Shown here piece by piece: positions 1 to 4,499 of a stretch of DNA of 5,220 nucleotides. Source of the DNA: Bacteroidia bacterium (GTDB lineage Bacteria > Bacteroidota > Bacteroidia > AKYH767-A > OLB10); NCBI GenBank assembly GCA_025450095.1, contig JANWID010000215.1, forward strand, positions 1 to 5,220. The letters are read 5' to 3'. Both the position numbers and the translations under genes were made by a program. Position 1 is the first letter of the stretch; each line of letters opens with the position of its first letter. The notes beneath the pieces were generated by a model. It was not told the DNA's origin and searched no databases. It saw only the letters and a program-made list of their open reading frames with translations.

Positions 1-130
1 CAAACCAATAGTGGTTGTGTATTTTCCTGCACTTTTTGCATGTGATACCGGCATCCTCACGTTTTGCTCTCAGATACTTTACACAGGCTTGTTCGTTTGG
101 AAACCGTTTAACGTAGTTAAATAAGTTCAT
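1..130 (-). CDS. IS1595-family (ISXO2-like) transposase, N-terminal fragment cut by window edge
   Basis: Reading the minus strand from the ATG at 130-128 gives 43 codons that stay open to the window edge. The protein begins MNLFNYVKRFPNEQACVKYL and continues with KREDAGITCKKC and HNHYWF. From family knowledge, IS1595/ISXO2-like transposases start this way: a short helical lead with 'FP.E..C..yL...R...G..C..C', then a zinc ribbon whose first knuckle is the C-x2-C seen here (residues 33-36) and an aromatic HYW stretch. The second zinc knuckle and the DDE/DDN catalytic core would lie beyond position 1, so integrity cannot be judged. The gene is oriented away from the lipoproteins and starts only 27 bp past the end of the first one. 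No Shine-Dalgarno sequence is visible. It could also be a solitary ISXO2-like transposase gene rather than a complete IS. Confidence 0.82.
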   Translation of the reverse strand, partial: MNLFNYVKRFPNEQACVKYLRAKREDAGITCKKCRKIHNHYWF

Positions 131-157
131 GTCAATACGAAATTGTGATTGCAGTCA
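1..157 (-). mobile_element. 5' end of a probable IS1595-family element; inner boundary unresolved
   Basis: The transposase start implies that the terminal inverted repeat of the element lies between the transposase ATG (130) and the end of the neighbouring lipoprotein gene (158), or slightly inside the latter. Only one end is in the window, so neither the inverted repeat nor a target duplication can be confirmed. The boundary given is the edge of the lipoprotein stop codon and is an inference. Confidence 0.35.
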
Positions 158-158
158 C
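145..158. repeat. Imperfect 14-bp palindrome between transposase and lipoprotein genes
   Basis: The sequence GTGATTGCAGTCAC has GTGA/TCAC arms and a TGCA centre, with one non-complementary T/G pair (a wobble in RNA). It lies upstream of the transposase start and touches the stop codon of the first lipoprotein gene. It could be part of an element end, a transposase operator, or chance. There is no T-tract, so it is not a convincing intrinsic terminator. Confidence 0.3.
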
Positions 159-574
159 TAATTACATGGCAAATAATCAAAGTTCAAATTTGATTTTATC
201 ATGTAATAGGTTATATAAGTTGAAGTTGTTCCTTGTGGAGTTGTATTAATCTTCATAAAAAATGGAGGAGTTACAAATTCAGATTCAACAATAACAAAAT
301 CAGATGTTGAATAACATTGAAATGTCAGAGTGTCTTGTATTGAATTTCTAACATGTCCGACATAAATATTATTAGTTATTCTTTCGTAATTTTTAATAAT
401 GGCTGTCGAATCGTGATAAAATGTATCTCCGACAAATGGACCACTGTGTGGTATTTCCATGTATGCAAAGTAATATCCATCTGTTGATACTGTTTGTGGC
501 TTGGCTTCTTCATCTTTTTTACATGATGCAAATACCAGTAATGTTCCGATAAGAATATAGAATAGGTTTTTCAT
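158..574 (-). CDS. Small Bacteroidota-type lipoprotein, unknown function
   Basis: This 138-residue protein starts MKNLFYILIGTLLVFASC. It has a short basic n-region, a hydrophobic stretch (residues 4-17) and a lipobox LVFASC with the lipidated cysteine at residue 18. Directly after the cysteine come K-K-D-E, which resembles the K-(D/E)2 lipoprotein export signal known from some Bacteroidota for surface display, so the mature protein may be exposed on the outer membrane. The rest (about 120 residues) is rich in Tyr, Thr, Ser and alternating hydrophobics, suggesting a beta-rich fold; I recognise no domain. It ends in the tripeptide PCN. It lies 12 bp downstream of the related lipoprotein gene at 587-1063 and is probably co-transcribed with it. 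The two share the signal peptide and the C-terminal PCN. No Shine-Dalgarno sequence is seen; the start is fixed by the signal peptide. Confidence 0.85.
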   Translation of the reverse strand: MKNLFYILIGTLLVFASCKKDEEAKPQTVSTDGYYFAYMEIPHSGPFVGDTFYHDSTAIIKNYERITNNIYVGHVRNSIQDTLTFQCYSTSDFVIVESEFVTPPFFMKINTTPQGTTSTYITYYMIKSNLNFDYLPCN

Positions 575-586
575 AGTGTTGTGTGG

Positions 587-1063
587 TTAATTACAAGGAA
601 TGGTATCAGCCGGAGCGTAATTTGATTTTGAGTAATGAAAAACATAATAATTATCCCAGAGTTGATAGGTTATTATAATCGAATTAGATGTTGAATCATA
701 TATTGTAGAATCATATGGTGTTATTGATGCCATAATACTTACCGCACCAAGTGCCATATAATCATTCAAAGTTGGATAGCATTCTGATAAGTTTGTATGA
801 ACACCTTTTAAAAATTCACCATTAGAATCATAATAAATGTAATCTGTTGAATCTTGATTATACACTATCAAATTAACTAAAGTAACATAATTAGAATCTC
901 TATTTGATAGAGTATCCAGGCGATATTGACCATGTGGTTTTGGCGTTTGATAACCTGTTGGAGGAGGAGTAATGTAATAGTTGTTTACGGTTGTATCTTC
1001 ATCCTTATCGCATGATGTAAATACCAAGAAGGTTCCAATAAGAATGTAAATGAGATTTTTCAT
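587..1063 (-). CDS. Small Bacteroidota-type lipoprotein, paralogue of its neighbour
   Basis: This 158-residue protein begins MKNLIYILIGTFLVFTSC, with the lipidated cysteine at residue 18 followed by D-K-D-E-D, again a charged post-cysteine stretch like a lipoprotein export signal. About 17 of the first 22 residues equal those of the lipoprotein at 158-574, and both proteins end in PCN, but the middle regions differ strongly. After the acidic linker comes a Tyr/Pro-rich stretch (NNYYITPPPTGYQTP, residues 27-41), and the remainder is rich in Tyr, Ser, Asp and Thr with alternating hydrophobics, suggesting a secreted beta-rich domain. No known domain is recognised. It is the upstream member of a two-gene minus-strand unit. 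The 111 bp before it contain no convincing promoter or Shine-Dalgarno sequence. The signal-peptide conservation against divergent mature parts suggests duplication followed by rapid divergence. Confidence 0.85.
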   Translation of the reverse strand: MKNLIYILIGTFLVFTSCDKDEDTTVNNYYITPPPTGYQTPKPHGQYRLDTLSNRDSNYVTLVNLIVYNQDSTDYIYYDSNGEFLKGVHTNLSECYPTLNDYMALGAVSIMASITPYDSTIYDSTSNSIIITYQLWDNYYVFHYSKSNYAPADTIPCN

Positions 1064-1174
1064 TTTCAGGGGGTTAGGGGTTAATATTCCTTTAAACGAA
1101 AAGTCCCGAAAAATGTTACAATTTCCTTAGAAAGCCCTATTTTTGGGTTCAGATATGCGGATAGTCATTTAATA

Positions 1175-1351
1175 TTATTTTGTTTTTAAGAAAGCATAAC
1201 ATGCTTCCCTCACTCCTTCAATTCCCCCCAACGATTTAACAATAGAGCCTTCGACGTAAATAGTCACTGCTACTTTTGGATCTTCAGCAGGTTTTCTCCC
1301 TGATCCTTTTCTTGCACCACCTCGTCCAGTTCGTTTTGTTGCTTTCCCCAT
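1175..1351 (-). CDS. Small basic protein, possible ribbon-helix-helix DNA-binding regulator
   Basis: The minus strand from the ATG at 1351-1349 encodes 58 residues ending in TAA at 1177-1175. The N-terminal third is strongly basic and carries GGARKGSGRKP (residues 11-21), a flexible lead often seen in front of small DNA-binding domains of phages and mobile elements. It is followed by a predicted strand KVAVTIYV (26-33), a short helix EGSIVKSLGG (34-43) and a second helix EGVREACYAFLK (45-56), an order that fits a ribbon-helix-helix fold. A Shine-Dalgarno-like AGGA lies 9 nt before the start, one of the few in this window. The gene diverges from the rightward operon, so it may be that operon's regulator; this is inference. 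It is short, and coding status rests on composition, motif and RBS. No family is recognised with certainty. Confidence 0.62.
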   Translation of the reverse strand: MGKATKRTGRGGARKGSGRKPAEDPKVAVTIYVEGSIVKSLGGIEGVREACYAFLKTK

Positions 1352-1360
1352 ATTATTCTG

Positions 1361-1364
1361 TCCT
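1361..1364 (-). promoter_or_regulatory. Shine-Dalgarno-like AGGA of the 58-residue gene
   Basis: Plus-strand TCCT reads AGGA on the minus strand, 9 nt before the ATG at 1351. It supports that start, since the frame has no ATG in the few codons directly before it. Confidence 0.5.
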
Positions 1365-1407
1365 ATGAATAGAATTGGCTAAAGTAGCTTTTCAAATAAC
1401 ATATTTG

Positions 1408-1440
1408 TGTTAAAATGAGAATTTTGCATTAAATTTAACA
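1408..1440. repeat. Inverted repeat TGTTAAA / TTTAACA, possible operator
   Basis: Arms TGTTAAA (1408-1414) and TTTAACA (1434-1440) are perfect reverse complements separated by 19 bp. Nested inside is a second small inverted repeat, AAAAT/ATTTT around GAGA (1412-1425). Given the AT-rich background, chance is possible. Confidence 0.3.
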
Positions 1441-1471
1441 TCCAGTAATACAATTGGTTACATATATTATA

Positions 1472-1479
1472 TGATTAAA
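1472..1479. promoter_or_regulatory. Upstream half-site TGATTAAA matching the start-proximal palindrome
   Basis: TGATTAAA here is the exact reverse complement of TTTAATCA at 1520-1527, which lies inside the palindrome before the first rightward gene. The two copies are about 48 bp apart (start to start), roughly 4.5 to 5 helical turns. This could allow a regulator to bind two sites around the promoter. The interpretation is inference. Confidence 0.35.
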
Positions 1480-1504
1480 GTATGGTTATATCAAACAATT
1501 TTCA

Positions 1505-1512
1505 TAGATTTG
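1505..1512 (+). promoter_or_regulatory. Candidate Bacteroidota -7 promoter element TAGATTTG
   Basis: TAGATTTG fits the known Bacteroidota primary-sigma -7 consensus TAnnTTTG. It lies 22 bp before the ATG at 1535, giving a short leader. A clear TTG -33 element at the usual 19-21 bp spacing is not present (the matching stretch near 1481-1486 reads TATGGT), so this is a partial match only. Confidence 0.4.
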
Positions 1513-1514
1513 CC

Positions 1515-1529
1515 TTTGATTTAATCAAA
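1515..1529. promoter_or_regulatory. Perfect 15-bp palindrome TTTGATTTAATCAAA, likely operator
   Basis: Two 7-bp arms, TTTGATT and AATCAAA, surround a single T. The site begins 2 bp after the -7-like box and ends 5 bp before the first start codon, so it would cover the expected transcription start. A bound protein would block transcription; alternatively the mRNA 5' end could fold. It shares TGATTAAA/TTTAATCA with the site at 1472-1479 and ATCAAACAA with 1490-1498. Confidence 0.5.
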
Positions 1530-1534
1530 CAACA

Positions 1535-1885
1535 ATGGAAAAACACGTTAAATTTAAACAGATCGGGCAAGTTTCAAAAAGATTTGAGCCCTTCAGCCCG
1601 ATCAATCATTCTACAAGTCCTGCTTTATACCTGATTCTTTCAAATCAATTTGAAAATTTTGAAAAATGGTCTGAAACTGAAAAAATCGAAAGGGATGAGT
1701 TTGAAAAACTACTTCGTGGTGAGGAGGATCTCGTAAACGCTTATCTGGATGAATACTCAAGGAAGGCCATTTTTTATAAATGCACCATAAGTTTAGAAAA
1801 CCGTGTTTTCCAGTATTATATTATGAAAAAAAGTACATGGATTGCGTTGCTCTTTTATCGTGAAGCAAAGGTTTTAGAAATTTAA
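1535..1885 (+). CDS. Uncharacterised 116-residue protein, first of a tandem paralogue pair
   Basis: I do not recognise this family. The protein has 116 residues and no signal peptide or membrane segment, so it is probably cytoplasmic. It aligns with the next gene's product over the full length without any gap, with 36 of 116 identical positions. Shared landmarks are IG-x-V (10-13), SPI (21-23), F-x-NF-x2-W-x-ET (39-48), FE (56-57), L-x3-YLD-x-Y (66-74), A-x-FYxC-x-I (78-85) and the C-terminal LFY (106-108). The pattern suggests an N-terminal strand, helices in the middle (acidic and basic, 35-77) and beta strands toward the end. It is the first gene of the rightward operon and sits directly behind the palindrome. 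The start has an A-rich context without a Shine-Dalgarno sequence. A role as partner or regulator of the downstream nuclease is only inferred from order. Confidence 0.8.
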   Translation: MEKHVKFKQIGQVSKRFEPFSPINHSTSPALYLILSNQFENFEKWSETEKIERDEFEKLLRGEEDLVNAYLDEYSRKAIFYKCTISLENRVFQYYIMKKSTWIALLFYREAKVLEI

Positions 1886-1899
1886 AATGCTTTTTTCAA

Positions 1900-2250
1900 A
1901 TGGCGAAACGAAACACAATGTGGCATATCGGGCGGGTTACGAGGTTTATTCCAAGGTCATCGCCAATAACTTTTGAATTAAGTAAATTAGTTTACAAGTT
2001 ATTGTTGTCAAAGTTTGCAAACTTCAAAGACTGGCCAGAAACAAAACAGGTAAGTCAGGAAGATTTCGAGTCTGCTTTTAATGATTCCCAGGAATTAATT
2101 GAAGTTTATCTGGATATCTACACCAAACAGGCTGAATTTTATTTGTGCAAAATAACCTGTGACCAGTTTATATTCAGTTACTGGTTAATGTATTCTAACA
2201 ATACGATAGTTTTCTTATTTTACAATCGGATACAAATTATTTTAGGATAA
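1900..2250 (+). CDS. Uncharacterised 116-residue protein, second of a tandem paralogue pair
   Basis: This protein has exactly the same length as the one before it and aligns with it residue for residue (31% identity, no gap), so the two genes arose by tandem duplication. The divergence is old: 80 of 116 residues differ, while the conserved aromatic and acidic positions (W45, E47, Y70-L71-D72, Y74, F80-Y81, C83, F107-Y108) remain. That argues that both copies are kept for function, perhaps as a heterodimer. It has three cysteines or so near the C-terminal strands but no metal-binding spacing I trust. It starts 14 bp after the first copy and ends 12 bp before the nuclease gene. No known domain, signal peptide or transmembrane segment is seen. 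An ATG at 1887 is out of frame. Confidence 0.8.
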   Translation: MAKRNTMWHIGRVTRFIPRSSPITFELSKLVYKLLLSKFANFKDWPETKQVSQEDFESAFNDSQELIEVYLDIYTKQAEFYLCKITCDQFIFSYWLMYSNNTIVFLFYNRIQIILG

Positions 2251-2262
2251 AATCTCTGTGAA

Positions 2263-4275
2263 ATGAATTCAAAACAGAATAGGTACCTGACAAAATCCCG
2301 GTTCAAACTGGCCCTTTCGTGCATCACACAGTTGTATTATACAGGCAAGCCTAAAGAGTATACTGATCAAAGCCTGAATGATGAATTTTTAGAAGCATTA
2401 GCCAAAGGTGGTTACCAGGTAGGAGAACTCGCAAAGTATTATTTCTGTGATGATCCGGTTAAAGATGGGATTATTATCGACTCCCTGGATTATGAAACTT
2501 CATTGAAAGAAACTGAAAGAAGACTTAGGCAACCAGGAAAAATTGTCATAGTGGAAGCAGCTTTCCGATATAAAAACTTATTCGTGAGAACTGATCTCGT
2601 GGTTCGCGAAGGTAACACCCTGCATGTATATGAAGTTAAGGCAAAATCATATGAACCTGGTGAAGATTTTTTGAATAAAAAAGGCACCGGAATACTTGGA
2701 GAATGGAGAGAATACGTTTATGATGTTGCTTTTCAAAGGTTCGTTATCACCAATGCCCTTGCTGATTCCGGGTTAACGATTAAAACATATCTCATGCTGG
2801 TGGATAAAAGCAAGGCCACCAGTGTTGATGGATTGAACCAATTTTTCAGGGTCTATGCAGAAGGGAAGCGGAAGAAAGTCGTAGTACGACCCGGATTAAA
2901 GAAAAAAGATCTGGGTAATCAGATTCTGGTAGCAATACCTACCGATGATGAATGTGACAAAATAATCAATGAATTCGCTTTCCCTACTGATATAAGTGAC
3001 ACCATATCGTTTGAGGACTTTGTGTGGAAGTCCGCTGACTTATATTACAAGGATGAGCGACTTTTCACTCCTGTCGGCTCCAAATGCAAAAGATGCTCAT
3101 TCACTACGGGATCAAATGAACAAAATGGTTTAAAAAGTGGCTTCCATGAGTGCTGGCTGAATGCGACAGGATTGAAATTACTGGACAAACCTTTGGTTAC
3201 TGAACTTTGGAATGGCCTTGCAGGAGGCCGAAGCTACACTGATGAACTGGTGCACCTGGATAAACATTTCCTTCACTTAATTGAAGAGCAGGACATAGCT
3301 GCTAAAAGCATCAAGGAACGGAGCATTCCTGGATTAATTCCTCATGAAAGACGAATGGAACAAATAAATAGGATAAAATCTGGCAACAATCAGAGCTATT
3401 TTGATGCGGATGGATTGAAGAATGAAATGCAGAATTGGAAATACCCATTACATTTAATCGATTTCGAGACCTCTGCAGTTGCAATTCCTTTTTTCAAAGG
3501 TGCGCATCCGTATGAAGGGATTGCATTTCAGTTTTCGCATCACATTATTGACAAAGACTGGAACATCCGGCATGCAACCCAGTTTTTGTCCTTTGAAATC
3601 GGAGCATTTCCAAATTTCAAGTTTGTAGAAGCACTTCGTGTTGCTTTGTCCAATGACAATGGCACCATTTTTCGTTACCATAACCATGAAAACACGTATC
3701 TGAATTTCATCCTAAACCAGATTCAAACCTGCACCATTCCACCACCCAACAAAAACCAACTTGTGAATTTTATCCTGGAAATAACAAGAGAAGGAGCGGA
3801 AAGGAAAGGCAAAAGAGATATGGTGGATCTGTATGACCTAGTCATTCGATATTACTATCCACCACATGCCAAAGGCTCCAATTCGTTGAAGGCAATTTTG
3901 CCAGCCATCATTGCGGATAGTGAATTTCTGAGAGAGAAATACAGTCGAAAGGGGGTGTATGGTAAGGGGAAAGAAGTGAAAAGCCTGAATTTTGATGATC
4001 ATGTTTGGATTGATCCGGCTGTAAACAACAATCCTTATAAAACTCTCCCACGGGTTTTTCCTGAGTATGATCCTGAGACTTTGGATTCGCTTGTGGTGGA
4101 ATTTGAAAATGTTGCCGACGGTGGTGCAGCCATGACTGCATACAATTATCTCCAGTTTTCCGAAATCCCGACGAAACAGCGTGAACACATTCGTGATTCT
4201 CTCCTTCGGTATTGCGAATTGGATACGATGGCAATGGTTATGTTGCTGGAAGGTTGGAAAAATAAATTATTATGA
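2263..4275 (+). CDS. Cas4/RecB-like nuclease fused to DUF2779 RNase-H-like exonuclease domain
   Basis: This 670-residue protein has two nuclease-like halves. The N-terminal part (about 10-300) fits the Cas4/RecB-type PD-(D/E)XK fold: KSRFKLALSC (11-20), then D111 in RTDLVV, E124-V-K126 in YEVKAKS, and Q158 in DVAFQRFV. C20 plus C275-x2-C278 and C297 have the spacing of the four-cysteine iron-sulfur clasp of Cas4 and AddB proteins. The C-terminal part (about 395-667) is DUF2779: LIDFET with D400 and E402, HPYEGIAFQFS (415-425), FRYHNHE with E476, RDMVDLYD (518-525), GSNSLKAILP (538-547), DGGAAMTAY (619-627) and YCELDTMAM (650-658). From family knowledge this is a DnaQ/RNase-H-like fold; Y650-x3-D654 resembles a DEDDy site. 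It probably processes DNA; substrate and polarity are unknown. About 70 residues separate LPA from DGG, more than I expect for the core family. It is the third gene of the operon, between the paralogue pair and the recombinase module. Confidence 0.92.
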   Translation: MNSKQNRYLTKSRFKLALSCITQLYYTGKPKEYTDQSLNDEFLEALAKGGYQVGELAKYYFCDDPVKDGIIIDSLDYETSLKETERRLRQPGKIVIVEAAFRYKNLFVRTDLVVREGNTLHVYEVKAKSYEPGEDFLNKKGTGILGEWREYVYDVAFQRFVITNALADSGLTIKTYLMLVDKSKATSVDGLNQFFRVYAEGKRKKVVVRPGLKKKDLGNQILVAIPTDDECDKIINEFAFPTDISDTISFEDFVWKSADLYYKDERLFTPVGSKCKRCSFTTGSNEQNGLKSGFHECWLNATGLKLLDKPLVTELWNGLAGGRSYTDELVHLDKHFLHLIEEQDIAAKSIKERSIPGLIPHERRMEQINRIKSGNNQSYFDADGLKNEMQNWKYPLHLIDFETSAVAIPFFKGAHPYEGIAFQFSHHIIDKDWNIRHATQFLSFEIGAFPNFKFVEALRVALSNDNGTIFRYHNHENTYLNFILNQIQTCTIPPPNKNQLVNFILEITREGAERKGKRDMVDLYDLVIRYYYPPHAKGSNSLKAILPAIIADSEFLREKYSRKGVYGKGKEVKSLNFDDHVWIDPAVNNNPYKTLPRVFPEYDPETLDSLVVEFENVADGGAAMTAYNYLQFSEIPTKQREHIRDSLLRYCELDTMAMVMLLEGWKNKLL

Positions 4276-4291
4276 AATTAATTCAATAAAC

Positions 4292-4483
4292 ATGTCTGAA
4301 AAAATCAACAACCGAAATCCGGAAGATGTAGGAATGATTTCAATTGAGGAATTAAGAAAATTCCCCGGTAATGAAAATCTCACTGATAAAGAATTGCAGG
4401 AGCAGGCTATTTTCCTGAAGGAGTTTTCATTGATCCTGTATCATGCCTATGCGAAACAAATTTCGCAGCAAAAAGAGTTTTGA
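4292..4483 (+). CDS. Uncharacterised 63-residue helical protein between nuclease and recombinase genes
   Basis: The frame is open further upstream, but the ATG at 4292 is the best start: it lies 16 bp after the nuclease stop, whereas the ATG at 4181 would overlap the nuclease gene by 95 bp. The product is acidic to neutral and appears mostly helical. A first segment ISIEELRKFPG (16-26) is followed by NENLTDKELQEQAIFLKEFS (27-46) and LILYHAYAKQ (47-56). The short 'EELR.F.G.E.LTD.E' pattern recalls small helical proteins that I associate with Bacteroidota mobile elements, but I cannot name a family. No membrane segment is evident. It could be a small partner of the recombinase (for example a directionality or accessory factor) or of the nuclease; this rests on position only. 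Confidence 0.7.
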   Translation: MSEKINNRNPEDVGMISIEELRKFPGNENLTDKELQEQAIFLKEFSLILYHAYAKQISQQKEF

Positions 4484-4499
4484 ATTTTCCGAACTATTT

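Larger units (their letters stand above)
1352..1534. promoter_or_regulatory. Divergent intergenic control region
   Basis: This 183-bp, very AT-rich stretch separates the minus-strand 58-residue gene from the plus-strand five-gene unit and must hold promoters for both. It contains the inverted repeat at 1408-1440, the half-site at 1472-1479, a 9-bp direct repeat ATCAAACAA at 1490-1498 and 1524-1532, a TAGATTTG box at 1505-1512 and the palindrome at 1515-1529. No open frame of note was found in it. Confidence 0.6.

Noticed and set aside
1133..1149. AGCCC-TATTTTT-GGGTT stem as a terminator of the 58-residue gene
   Set aside because: Only three G-C pairs plus a wobble and an A-T pair, with no clear T-tract following on the minus strand; too weak to call.
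1064..1174. Promoter for the lipoprotein pair
   Set aside because: TTG followed at 19 bp by TCGTTTAA on the minus strand is a poor match to the -33/-7 consensus; nothing better was found in this gap.
1535..2250. Toxin-antitoxin pair formed by the two 116-residue genes
   Set aside because: The two products are paralogues of equal length, unlike a toxin and its antitoxin, and no toxin motif is visible.
3838..4234. Two overlapping minus-strand open frames (3838-4188 and 3908-4234), and similar antisense frames at 2490-2687 and 3454-3687
   Set aside because: They lie antisense inside the strongly supported DUF2779 gene, with implausible amino-acid composition and no motif; they are shadows.
2263..4275. 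Cas4 of a CRISPR-Cas system
   Set aside because: The N-terminal half is Cas4-like, but there is no cas1, cas2 or repeat array in the window, and the DUF2779 fusion is a different family.
4181..4483. A 100-residue version of the small protein starting at 4181
   Set aside because: The extra 37 residues overlap the end of the nuclease gene by 95 bp in another frame; the ATG at 4292 gives a 16-bp gap like the other operon junctions.
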